DNA from: Tethya wilhelma
Lineage: Eukaryota > Porifera > Demospongiae > Tethyida > Tethyidae
Assembly: GCA_964030475.1 (NCBI GenBank)
Contig: CAXIPT010000001.1
Location: 16,970,269-17,034,268, forward strand
Length of the DNA stretch: 64,000 nucleotides
Direction of reading: 5' to 3'
Shown here: positions 1 through 30,680 of the stretch, in pieces
Layout: every line of letters starts with the position of its first letter
How positions within the stretch are numbered: position 1 is the stretch's first letter
Program-made: the position numbers and the translations under genes
Notes under the pieces: generated by a model
Seen by the model: the letters and a program-made list of their open reading frames with translations, nothing else
Database searches by the model: none
What the model was told of the DNA's origin: nothing

Positions 1-290
1 CATATCTGTGTAGTGTGGCTATAAGTTAGCATCGTACCCAGGTCTGAATTCCCCGTGTAGTTCGTACGAAACTTGCATCCTAGCACATACACATATAATA
101 TTCCTTTTGTTTCACTCTATAGTTTGATCACAACATGTGACCCGCAACCAACTCAGCATTAAAAATTAAACCACATAGAGAAGGCCTGGGTAAGAGCTTG
201 GCTAGCTATAGGCAGTGCTGTGCATAAATAACCCATTATTAGAGGGTGGGGGACAATACCACTGAAATAGTGTCTAGCTAAGCAACAGAC

Positions 291-19681
<19,391 letters not shown>

Positions 19682-20492
19682 ATGTCTTCATCATTCTTCG
19701 TGTCGTTCTCTGCGTATGATCGTGCCAACAGGCGTCACCTCTACGTGAAGGCTGACGGCCAGAGGTTCACCAGCAACCAGACGCTAAAGGTCTGCTGTGA
19801 TGTCAAGTATGACGTGACAGTGACAGTGAAACCTCCTCAGTACAAACTACAGTGAGTCTCTATGTGCTGGTCATAATATCATTATGAAAGATACACATGT
19901 AGACTACACTATCTGTGATCATTGTGGCTCATTATTTGTAGTAATGTGGACATTGGTTTTCTTTTTAATAGTGAGATTATTCCAAAAACTCTCAAGGTCA
20001 TCATCATAATGGCTGCTATTCTAGAACTAGTCTCGCTGGCCTGGCCAGATGTCTGGGGAGACTATTCTAGAACCAGAACTTGTCTTTCACTAGATTGTGT
20101 GATACAGTATCTATCCTACTGACCGTGCACTCTTAGAATGCTGGTCAGATAGTTGCCGAGATATTTTCCTTTTTTTTTTTTTTCCCATCAGGATCAGATA
20201 CTATGTTGTGAATTAGTCGGGCGGAGCCTGACTTCCGCGAAAAGTCAGGCTCTGCTCGACTAGTTATGAATAGGACATAATATTAATGCATGGTCACTGA
20301 TGTATAGTGCCTACAGTTGTTTAGGACATTGGGCTGTGAATAGGTTCTTGTGTAGACCAGCATGGTGTCTATGTGATCACTGATCACATGACGGCTTTCT
20401 GCAAAATATTTTAATATGTACTGTAATACAGTGTGTACACAATACTCATCCTAATGCACACATTAAAGATATATCCACACACACACACACAC

Positions 20493-20569
<77 letters not shown>

Positions 20570-20919
20570 CATGCACATGTCTTCTCCCACATCACAGAAA
20601 GCTTACTATTGGTGGAGACACCATTTCTCCTGATTCCAGTAAATCCTCTGATGACAGCAATGAGTACTTGTTCACCTGGCTGACAACCGGCTTTGCAGCA
20701 ACACCTTCAGGTAAACGCAGCGAACTAAGACTTGTCTTCCACTTTGAGAATGCAGAGGTGGCTGCAACCCAGCAGGTGAAATTCTACGCATTGGCCAAGT
20801 CCTCACACTTGACATGGGGCACTGAAGTACACAGGATTGATTTTGAAGCCAGAGGCAGACCACCAGGAGAAGCAGCTGTCTTTCAAAACTTGGTACCTAC
20901 AAAAGTCAGCTTCAAGTAG
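19682..20919 (+). CDS. CNRIP1: CB1 cannabinoid receptor-interacting protein 1 (CNRIP1) homolog
   Basis: There are two coding exons: 19,682-19,851 (donor GTGAGT, phase 2) and 20,598-20,919, giving about 163 residues, close to the 164 of human CNRIP1. Exon 1 has YVKADGQRFTSNQTLKV and YDVTVTVKPP, matching the human FYKVDGQRF...TIKL and YKVEVKIKPS segments. Exon 2 has KLTIGGDTI, matching the human NISIGG motif, then ATQQVKFYA and HLTWGTE (human WQVKFYN, CQWGS). The family is a small beta-sandwich (RhoGDI-like) protein that binds the CB1 receptor tail in vertebrates; its ancestral role is unclear. It is divergent to EML and convergent to ZFYVE21 (stop codons 390 bp apart). Confidence 0.85.
20478..20566. 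repeat. (CA)n microsatellite in the CNRIP1 intron
   Basis: An almost uninterrupted CA run just upstream of the CNRIP1 exon 2 acceptor. Confidence 0.95.
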
Positions 20920-21308
20920 CAGTGATGTCATTCACTGTGATGGTCATTACCTGGCCTGCGTTATATATGTGTATAACTTCCCAATATTTTTATAGTCACC
21001 TGTGTATATAATTATTGTATTATAGACTTGCATTGTACAAAATGTGGTTCTTCAATTCTTGAGACTTTGGAAAATTTAAGACATTATTATAAATCTTGCA
21101 AAGTGTACAACATGTTTGTCAAAATTTAATGCATGAAAATCACAACAAGGAAAGAAACAAACAGACAAACCAACTCGAACAATACTTGACACAATTTTGT
21201 ACGAAAAAAAATCAACCTCAAAATTAACAAGTAGAGATACAGGCTCTTACAGATGCCTGTATCAAATAGGTGCATGCTTCTGGTCAGTTAAAAATACCAA
21301 AGAAATCG

Positions 21309-22478
21309 TCAAGCTTTTCTTGACTTTGGTGCATCGGTGTGTAAGATGACTAAACCCTACAGAAAAAACAAACAAACAAACAGGATTATGTGAGGTAACA
21401 ATAACAATGCGTGAAAGTTAAAATCTGTCTTACTTTCTTCAGTGCCTTCAGCCAATCTGTGGATTGCTTGCGATGTGAACTTGTGGGGGTCAGTATCAAT
21501 TTCAGTTCTGCACCCCCTGACTTGTACACTAACTCAAGCTTTATGTGTTTGTGGCCATGAGAGCCATGCTTCTTCCTGCCTTGAGCTGGACTAGATTCAC
21601 TCGCAGCACCATCTGTGTCTGTGGAGAGAGAGAGAGAGAGAAGATGCTAACCAAAATCATAAATACTATATTAACCACTAAGTACTGCTTATAGGGAGGT
21701 TAATTAACAACAGGAGTGTTTGCAGAAGACTTTATAATAAAAGGTAATGTGTATGGTAAAGGTCACTGCATTTGAAAAATTGATATGGAAACTTGACAAT
21801 CTGCCAAATTCAATTACCCTATAGGTCAAAACCTTTCATTGACACCCATGATTATTGTCATGAAGATTTCTATATCCTACACACTGCTGCTTGAATACAA
21901 GTAGTAAAAACAAGTGTCCTCACCTGCCGAAAGTGTCTTCACCTCCAGAATGTGCTTCATATTGATCGGCAAGTGATCTTCAGAGATCACAATGTACTTG
22001 TGGTCTGGACTGAGCTGACAGTGGTACTCCATGAAGGCATCTTCTGAATCAGAGAGGTGGAAGCTCGCTCCTGAATGAAAGAATTGAGGAACAGAAGGAA
22101 TCACACATCATTACCAGACAGTGCATTTTCATATTAAACACAGACATAAAGACTAAAAGCTGGCTAGAGCACTGGATAAATTTAAAGATTAGAGTTCCTT
22201 GTTTGCAGATTCAACCCTGACCCATGCACACACAAATGCAGGAAGGAATTCTACAGTTGTAATGTCATCCTGCTTAGCAAAGTGAGCTAACCAGGCTATT
22301 CAATAGGCTCACCTTCTACAAGAAGCTTCAGTTGATGCTGGAGGAATTCATCTTCCATTTTACAAGTGGGAGCACACTTCTTGCACACCAAGACTGGGTC
22401 CACGTAGCTCATACGTCTGAGAGGGTGCCTCTCACAGCAGTCACTGCAAATCACATCACCACATCTTCGGCAGTGGTG

Positions 22479-22538
<60 letters not shown>

Positions 22539-23261
22539 TTACGTGGATTTATCATGGAACATACCCGTCGATTCAGAAGAGAGAATGCCGTGTTACAGCC
22601 ATCACAGGCAGGACTCTGTGGTGAGACAAAATTAGTACGATCACACCAAACACCTCACACAGTTGCAGCATGTTATAATTATGTCTAGGGCATTGGAGCC
22701 ATGCTTGTGTACACCAACCGTTAGCCACATTGAGCCATTAACAATAATGCATACTAATTAGAGTATATGCTCCCTATGGCCTTGAATGGAATGAGAATAT
22801 ATTTACAAATACCAGTACGAAAAGAAAAAACAAAAACAAAAAACACATGACTGTTCACGTCCTTTTATGTAGGTAGCTTTAGCTTGCTTTTGTTATTCAG
22901 CACTGCATGCTAGCACAAAATGGGAGATTGTTGACTCATACCAGCAGCTAGTCATATCTATGGGTCACACAGTGTGACACACAAACACACACAGGGCTAC
23001 CTTCTCGTCAGGATGCCAGATGGGCTCGTTCAAATCAAACAGTGACTTCTCTCCAACCATTTTCAGCCCTCTTCTCGTGTACTGTAGCGTCCTGGCAGGT
23101 CCAGTGGGCGACTCTGGTGATTGGGGATCAGCCATTTCTTCGTACTTGTTCGCCGCACCTTGTAAACCACGTAATAGGCCACCTTTGGCCTTTGTCCCGA
23201 ATCGTTTGACTGCGACTGACAATGTCGAGTCACTACTACTGCTATGTTCGGACATGGACAA
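21309..23261 (-). CDS. ZFYVE21: ZFYVE21-like FYVE zinc-finger protein
   Basis: Six exons: 23,261-23,003, about 22,616-22,566, 22,479-22,315, 22,071-21,924, 21,620-21,435 and 21,356-21,309. The order of segments is a Ser-rich N-terminus, LFDLNEPIWHPDEK (FYVE WxxD-type lead), SPACDGCNTAFSLLNRR, HHCRRCGDVICSDCCERH (the R(R/K)HHCR PI3P-binding signature with its cysteine ligands), PLRRMSYVDPVLVCKKC, and then a PH-like C-terminal domain. This matches human ZFYVE21, which acts at endosomes and focal adhesions. The gene follows GCNA on the same strand. Its first exon lies inside a perfect tandem duplication, so a second identical copy of exon 1 is at 24,226-24,522. Confidence 0.9.
22481..22538. repeat. 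(TG)n(TATG)n microsatellite
   Basis: A TG run passing into GTAT units, directly upstream (minus strand) of the ZFYVE21 FYVE exon. Confidence 0.9.
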
Positions 23262-24037
23262 AAACTACTTGATACAAGCTGACAACAATGACATGGGAAG
23301 TTTATCAAGTTCACTAAAAATGATAATTTGTCTGTGGAACGGAATATCTGGAATGAAACCGCGACAAGCAGCTAATGAGCTCCGCCTACTTCCGGTTGCT
23401 GAATGTGCAGAGAGTGCTCTGGCTTTGAGTGGTAGAGTTCTGTTATCTTCTCCATCACTTGCTTGTGGCTCCTCCACGGAGATCCACTCTTCACATCACT
23501 GTAATGATCCTTGACGAATTGAGCAAATCTGTTGGCTTTCCTCTCCACCATTGGAGTACCATCTGACTTTAGCTTGGGTGCCAACTCAAGGGTGCTCAGA
23601 CAGTAGGGACACCTAGCAGTCCTAAGATTTACAGACTTGGAATGTCTTCCAACCCTGCACACATACACAATTATGCCATTAGTGTCATTATTTAACACAC
23701 AGTGATGCACACAGCTCACTTGAAATCACACACTGTACACTTGTACGTATACTTGTACTGTATCTCGTAATGGTGACACCGCTGAACTGGCCTCAGACCA
23801 GGATGGGCAGCTTGTGCCTTATCAGCCCTGTATGATGATGAACACAGGCACTGTAATCTAGTAGCATGAAAGCAAAATCTTGGAGGGAGCCTGGAAACAA
23901 GCTTAGCTAATGCAGGCTGACTAAAATTGAATAAGAATTAAATGAACTGATGTCAATGAGTCTTACCATTTTTTCCATATAGCTCCATGACCGGCATTCT
24001 TGGTACCATCAATGATCCACGTGGCAGCATGACACAT
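22777..24037. repeat. Tandem duplication, copy 1 (1,261 bp)
   Basis: This matches 24,038-25,298 with no difference I could see, at a constant offset of 1,261. Copy 1 begins TGGCCTTGAATGG and ends GCAGCATGACACAT, directly abutting copy 2. It contains ZFYVE21 exon 1 and a partial GCNA 3' end (the SprT exon is cut inside the CHAATWIIDG segment, before the HE of the catalytic HExxH). Confidence 0.95.
23372..24037 (-). pseudogene. Partial duplicate of the GCNA 3' end
   Basis: This region repeats the GCNA exons for the end of the SprT domain, the zinc ribbon and the HMG-like C-terminus, but lacks all upstream exons and the HE part of the HExxH motif. It would not encode a working peptidase. It exists only because of the 1,261-bp duplication, which may be real or an assembly (haplotype) artefact. 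Confidence 0.75.
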
Positions 24038-25298
24038 TGGCCTTGAATGGAATGAGAATATATTTACAAATACCAGTACGAAAAGAAAAAACAAAAACAA
24101 AAAACACATGACTGTTCACGTCCTTTTATGTAGGTAGCTTTAGCTTGCTTTTGTTATTCAGCACTGCATGCTAGCACAAAATGGGAGATTGTTGACTCAT
24201 ACCAGCAGCTAGTCATATCTATGGGTCACACAGTGTGACACACAAACACACACAGGGCTACCTTCTCGTCAGGATGCCAGATGGGCTCGTTCAAATCAAA
24301 CAGTGACTTCTCTCCAACCATTTTCAGCCCTCTTCTCGTGTACTGTAGCGTCCTGGCAGGTCCAGTGGGCGACTCTGGTGATTGGGGATCAGCCATTTCT
24401 TCGTACTTGTTCGCCGCACCTTGTAAACCACGTAATAGGCCACCTTTGGCCTTTGTCCCGAATCGTTTGACTGCGACTGACAATGTCGAGTCACTACTAC
24501 TGCTATGTTCGGACATGGACAAAAACTACTTGATACAAGCTGACAACAATGACATGGGAAGTTTATCAAGTTCACTAAAAATGATAATTTGTCTGTGGAA
24601 CGGAATATCTGGAATGAAACCGCGACAAGCAGCTAATGAGCTCCGCCTACTTCCGGTTGCTGAATGTGCAGAGAGTGCTCTGGCTTTGAGTGGTAGAGTT
24701 CTGTTATCTTCTCCATCACTTGCTTGTGGCTCCTCCACGGAGATCCACTCTTCACATCACTGTAATGATCCTTGACGAATTGAGCAAATCTGTTGGCTTT
24801 CCTCTCCACCATTGGAGTACCATCTGACTTTAGCTTGGGTGCCAACTCAAGGGTGCTCAGACAGTAGGGACACCTAGCAGTCCTAAGATTTACAGACTTG
24901 GAATGTCTTCCAACCCTGCACACATACACAATTATGCCATTAGTGTCATTATTTAACACACAGTGATGCACACAGCTCACTTGAAATCACACACTGTACA
25001 CTTGTACGTATACTTGTACTGTATCTCGTAATGGTGACACCGCTGAACTGGCCTCAGACCAGGATGGGCAGCTTGTGCCTTATCAGCCCTGTATGATGAT
25101 GAACACAGGCACTGTAATCTAGTAGCATGAAAGCAAAATCTTGGAGGGAGCCTGGAAACAAGCTTAGCTAATGCAGGCTGACTAAAATTGAATAAGAATT
25201 AAATGAACTGATGTCAATGAGTCTTACCATTTTTTCCATATAGCTCCATGACCGGCATTCTTGGTACCATCAATGATCCACGTGGCAGCATGACACAT
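24038..25298. repeat. Tandem duplication, copy 2 (1,261 bp)
   Basis: The second unit of the perfect direct duplication. It continues into the intact GCNA gene on its right side. It holds an orphan copy of ZFYVE21 exon 1 (24,226-24,522) with no following FYVE exons. Confidence 0.95.
24226..24522 (-). pseudogene. Orphan duplicate of ZFYVE21 exon 1
   Basis: Identical to 22,965-23,261. No downstream FYVE exons exist before the next copy, so it could only be used as an alternative first exon of ZFYVE21 by skipping copy 1. Confidence 0.75.
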
Positions 25299-25326
25299 CT
25301 CATGCACCAGAGTGTCCCTCAAACGG

Positions 25327-25376
<50 letters not shown>

Positions 25377-27413
25377 AGAAATAATATCTCAACTACTAGC
25401 TGTTTGATAAACTCAGACTGTACTCTTTCCAGCTAAAGAAATGCACTGCAATTTAGCGGACATACCATAGGAATCAATAACTTTGGTCGATAGTTCTATT
25501 CTACAGGTTCTGTCATTGCCAAAGCCGAGATAGCAGCAATATCCAGCTGTGGTACGAAGCTTCTTGTTCCAGATAATGGACAATTCTTTGGGAAGCTGGA
25601 GTCACAGAGAGACACATCAATGTGGAATTATTGACCGACAATAAGTGTACTCTATTTTACCTTGTTGTCAAAGACAGTGCTGTTAAAGAGAGCGTACAAC
25701 TCTTGGATCATGTCGTTCTTGAAGCGGACAAAAGTCTTTCCAGCCGATGGTGTGGTCACTGATACCCTCCTGTTTGAAAGACAATTGCTGCTGTCACCTA
25801 CAACAGACAGATCACAAGAGAACATACAGCAGACATGAAATCAGATCAGTTCCTTCACATGCAATATCCATCTCATGCATAGTCTATTTTCGCAAGCAAC
25901 ATTGTACCAAGCGGAGTAAAGAAGTTGTGTTTTCTGGATGGTGGTTTTGGAGTAATCTTTCCATCATTAGTAGTATGAGGTGGTTTAGAGACTGGACTAA
26001 GATGATCTGGTGAACCCCAAAACACCACTCCTGTGTATGGAGTATAAGGAGTGGAGTAAGTGGGTGTGGTCAGTGGCGGCCGTTGTGGTGAACAGGGAGG
26101 AACATTTTCTTTGAGTAGCTCTTTCTCTTCGTCGCTGCTAATGCACTCAATCTCCTCAGAATCACTCACAATGAACACCGAGAGACTAAATCACGAGAGA
26201 AGAAGATAAAGTGATAATCATAAGTCCAAATGATTATGCCATGCTTGTTTCCTTACCTTTTCCTTGAAGGAACATGCTTGCGAGCATTTTTCTTTGCGGA
26301 CTGGATCTTTATGTTTGAAAACACTGAATAATAATTATTGACCAAAAATCAAAATCAATATTCATGAATTAATAGTAGTATATACTATAATTTATATACT
26401 CACATCTTTCCAGTTTGTCATCGCTAGATTCATCATCACTGCTATCTGAAACAATCACATGATAATCACATGACTTCTTCGATTCAAGTTCTTCACCCCC
26501 ATCATCATGGATACTACAATGTGGTTCCCTTGTACCAGTATGTTCAACATAGCTTCCGTCAGTGTGTGCAGTTGTACTACAGTGTTCATCAGTACAAATG
26601 TGTGATCTGTTTTGGTGGTGCTGCTCCAAATTAGAATCATCATTATCATTGTCTGTGTTAGAACCGAGGTCAAACAGAGGTATCTGTGACGTGTCTCTCT
26701 TGTCACACTCGCCACTAGTCGATATCTCCGTCTCACCTCTACCAATACACTCTTCAGCAACATAAGAACCTTCATTTACACGTTTCTCCTTCAACGCTGA
26801 CATATCATCATCCTTCATTGCCAATCGATCATCCTCTGTGGGCAAACTATGAAACCTTTCGTCACTGACTGAAAGAGAGGATGAAGCATGTTGTGTTCTC
26901 TCGGTGTGGTGAGTGTTAGCTGAAAGGAGTGGGGTACTGGAGAACACCTCAGGAGTCCTGACATCAAGAAAGGAGTGCATCTCATCTGACAATGACTGAT
27001 CCACACTTTGATCATCGACGGTGTGTGGTGTCTGAGGTGCAGGATGGCTCTCATCGTTAGGAGATGTGGAGGTGTCTTCCAGTGGTGGTATAGCTGGTGA
27101 CCCTGGGTACTCGTCAGAGGGGACTTTCCCTGACATAACATCCCATAATGGTTTGATCTGTGATGAGACAGAGTGATCAGGCAGTAATGAATTATTTAAT
27201 TTTACACACATGCAGGTATCAGGCTCACACTCTCTTGGATCTGTGAGAATGACAGGAGGAATTTGATGCACCCTCTTTCTTCACACAGCTTCAAAAACTC
27301 CAATAGTGTGTTCAGTGAAACTGAAAGAGATAAAGACTAAGATCATAAACGCCATTAATAGTAGAATGGACTAGATACACCTTACCACATGTTACTTGAC
27401 TTTTAGATTCCAT
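24633..27413 (-). CDS. GCNA: GCNA (germ cell nuclear acidic peptidase): acidic N-terminus, SprT domain, HMG-like tail
   Basis: The start codon is at 27,411-27,413 in a 28-nt first exon, followed by an exon at about 27,327-27,236. A large acidic, Ser-rich disordered exon (27,155-26,403) contains a SUMO-interaction-like segment (VIVSDSSDDESSDD). A second acidic segment, FIVSDSEEIECISSDEEK, lies near 26,150. The SprT domain spans about 25,800-25,228, with KLRTTAGYC and LVHEMCHAATWIID (HExxH zinc metalloprotease motif). Then comes a zinc-ribbon part (YKCTVCDFK, RTARCPYCLSTLEL), and finally an HMG-box-like end (NRFAQFVKDHYSDVKSG). GCNA resolves DNA-protein crosslinks in germ cells; the terminal HMG box is present in several invertebrate orthologs and lost in mammals. 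It is divergent to RNF14 and head-to-tail with ZFYVE21. Confidence 0.88.
25328..25374. repeat. (TG)n microsatellite next to the SprT catalytic exon
   Basis: About 23 TG units (CA on the coding strand), directly at the acceptor side of the exon that carries HEMCH. Confidence 0.95.
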
Positions 27414-27529
27414 AGTGTCTAGATTAATAATATTATTATTTTTATGAAGTTTTGAAATTGACCAATCAGAGCGTATATACGACTAATAATGGTAAGGGGT
27501 CGACCGACAAGAGTTATTGCACCACTACA
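27414..27529. promoter_or_regulatory. Compact bidirectional promoter GCNA/RNF14
   Basis: Only about 116 bp separate the divergent start codons. The interval holds an AT-rich run and an ACCAATCAGA string (CCAAT-box-like) near 27,460. The promoter role is inferred from geometry. Confidence 0.5.
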
Positions 27530-29755
27530 ATGGCTGGATGTAGTTCTGATGTTGTGTGCTCGCCTGAAGAAGAATCTACCAATCTAGAGCAGCAGAGGAC
27601 TGAGGTTGAAATTCTTCAAAGTATATTTGACAAGGAAATCTCAATTCTAAAAGAGCACAGTGAATATCTAGTAGGTATAATATAAATTTGACATAAATTA
27701 TAAATTTTTAAGTAGCTCTTTCATGCCCAACCAAATGTTATTTTCTTTGGCCATCCAGGTAGAAGTAGTTCCACAATGTGATGGTGATGTCAAGGTATCT
27801 CTCAAACAGCTTGCACCTCCCACCAGCAATACTGACAGCAGTGTCTCAACCATCTCAGTCACTCACCTTCCAGTGGTCACTCTCTACATCAGCTACCCCA
27901 GTACCTATCCATCCCATCAACCTCCCGACTTTCACCTCTCTGCCTGGTGGCTCGATCCAAAGTCAGCTGTCTTCATCAGAGAGCAACTGCTGCACATCTT
28001 TGCCCAGGACTGCCTGGTAGTGTACGACTGGATACTCTACATCCAGAATGACCTTATCAGAGAGTACAGCACCTTCCAGACAAAGCAGGCATCTTCTTCA
28101 GGAGAGGATTCTTCTGAGAGGATTTCCAGTGAGGAAAACTTAAGACATCCTTGTTAGATTTTCCTGCGCAGTTCTTCCCAGTTGAATGATATGGAGGAGT
28201 ACGATTGCTATGAGAATCACAAGGAGTTTCAGCAGAGTAGACACGAGTGTGATGTCTGCGTTAGTTCTTTCTTTGGAGCTGAAATGTGTCCACCTTGCAA
28301 TGCATGCGGACTTGTCTGCTGCAAGAAGTGTACCATAGACTATTGTAAGGTACGGTATGTATGTGTATTTTTATATTCAATGCAATATACGAGTACAGCA
28401 TTAGGGTTAAAGGTGTTAGCAACTGAATGCTGTATATATATATATAATTATGACATTTGGTTGTGTGTAGCTATGTAGCAAATGTGTTTTGCCATTCAGA
28501 TGTGTATAACTGAAGGTCAAGTCCACACTATCTCATGCCCTGGCCAGAAATGTTCTAGAGCTCTCTCTGATGCATTTATGGAAGAACTTTTACAGAAGGA
28601 TCTCTACAAGAGGTAGTTAGTTACCCCAATGCATGGCTATTCCCAAAGACACTAATAGCTAGTAAACATTATTCTCCCACTTGCACTCAATCTCCTAGAT
28701 ATATTGACCTGAGAGAGCAGGCCGAGTTGGACACCATTCCTGGAATGGTGTTTTGTCCTAGACTGGAGTGTGGTTCCAGGGTGGCATCAGAACCAGACTC
28801 CAATCTGGCCCTCTGCACTCAATGTGGATTCCCATTCTGTAAGCTGTGCAAACAGACTTGGCATGGACCCGGGACATGTCCAGCTATAGAAAAAGTAAGC
28901 AGCACACTAGTGATACCCATTCACGATACATATACAAGCTTTGGTTGTTACCATATAAGCTGAGAGCAGCAGAAGAGACTGCTAAAGATGAAGAAAGTGA
29001 AGATGTTAAGGCCAAAACTTCTCAGTCTGACAAGAGGAGAGTTGAAGAACTAAAGGTATAGTAAGCTTGTAGTTTATGATGATCTTAAATTGTGATGTGA
29101 ATTCCTCTTCTCCTGTAGAGTCTGATTTGGATACGAGCTAGTGAGAATGTGAAGCCTTGTCCACAGTGTGGGGTAAACATCCAAAAGAATGGTGGCTGCA
29201 ACAAGATGCACTGCCAGCGTTGCAACATCTCTTTCTGTTGGCTATGTATAAAGGTCATAAGTGGGTAAGTAATATAATGAGTATGCAGTATGCAATATGC
29301 AGTATACGGTATACTGTATACGGTATATGGTATATGGTATACAGTATACAGTATACAGTATATACAAGTAGGAAATTCATTTTTGTATCATGCATCTCTG
29401 TCTACATGAATGTAGTTATGAGCACTTTGATCGTGGGACCTGCCGTGTGTTCCGAGACGAAGACTACTACCCTCCAGAGGACACAGTGCCCCATGAGGTC
29501 GTCGTGCCAGATGACGACACTCTCAAAGAGACAATGGACAGAGCTCTCATGTCTCTCTGTCCAAGATGTGGGAAGGTTAGAACATGCAATATGTGTGCAG
29601 ATGATATGTAGAGCCATTGATAGGGGGTAACAGTATATAATTATAATCAATATGGACATACAAATAGTATGGCACAATATATTGCAATTTGGAGGTACAG
29701 CAATAAGAGTAGGAGTCTCATTCTATCAGAATAATAGCTATATGCACACGCACAG

Positions 29756-29799
<44 letters not shown>

Positions 29800-30011
29800 A
29801 CAATAGTATAATTGATCTCATACTGTTCTCTCTACAGAGTGAATCAAAGAACACTAATGATAACTGGATTCACTGTCGTCATTGCAAGTTCCAGTATTGC
29901 CACACTTGTCGAGAGCCCTGCTTTGGAGCTTGGCACTTCAATGAGGAGTATGGCTGCAAGAGAAGAACAACTGTGCGTGAGGACTTAGCCTCTGTTGATA
30001 TTGAAACATAG
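27530..30011 (+). CDS. RNF14: RNF14-like RWD + RBR E3 ubiquitin ligase
   Basis: Exon 1 (27,530-27,670) and exon 2 (from 27,759) encode an RWD domain (EVEILQSIFDKE; YPSTYPSHQPPDFHLSAWW). Later exons encode RING1 (HECDVCVSSFF, CNACGLVCCKKCTIDYC), an in-between-RING domain (GMVFCPRLECGSRV, CTQCGFPFCKLC, TWHGPGTCP) and RING2 (CPQCGVNIQKNGGCNKMHC, CNISFCWLC). The GGCNKM cysteine is at the place of the RBR catalytic cysteine. The splice junction after exon 2 (about 28,128-28,172) could not be brought into phase with certainty. After RING2 there is an additional Cys/His cluster (LCPRCGK, IHCRHCKFQYCHTCREPC) absent from human RNF14 as I know it. RNF14 acts on translation and stalled ribosomes and as a nuclear receptor co-regulator. 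Confidence 0.85.
29753..29796. repeat. (CA)n microsatellite in the last RNF14 intron
   Basis: About 20 CA units upstream of the final coding exon. Confidence 0.9.
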
Positions 30012-30367
30012 TAGGAAATAATTAATATTATGTGGTATCGTGTATAGCTTGTATGTTTTACAACTGGTAAAATTTTTAGCAACATGAATGTGTGAGACAT
30101 GCACTTTTGGACAAAATATAATGACTGGAATGGAGGGAGGGGCCTGAAGACGAGGCTAGCAATATGTATTATAATTCATAATTATGTTAATATGCATGCT
30201 CTTTCAGACCTAATAATAAAGATGCTTCCAGTGCAGGCAATGAAGGTATGTAATTAGCACACAATAATTTTTTTACGCACACAATCAACCATATAGCAAA
30301 AATATAAATGAGAGACAGTCATAAAAATAGTAATGTAAAAAACGTACACCAACAATCATGAGTTTTA

Positions 30368-30636
30368 TCATTTTTTTGACTGATAATATTGGATATTGGT
30401 TGCTAATGTTCTTTCACCAATGTTCTTAAGAGCTTCACACATCTTATTCCATGAAGCTTGTGGATCATTACTAAGCCACACTCTGATCAGTTCAACAATC
30501 GGTCTCTTTGAAAAGGAACAGTCTCTTTCTATCTTGTCCAATTGAGACTTCGTAAGTCCCAAAGCTACTCCTAGGGAGTTCCAGTTGTTAAGAGTCTTGA
30601 GAGCAGCACCTTCATTGGAGTAGGTCATAGAGGAAA

Positions 30637-30680
<44 letters not shown>

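Noticed and set aside
30180..30240. Possible extra RNF14 exon (flanked by CTTTCAG and GTATGT)
   Set aside because: Good-looking splice sites, but no in-phase donor was found before the stop at 30,009-30,011; left out without transcript evidence.
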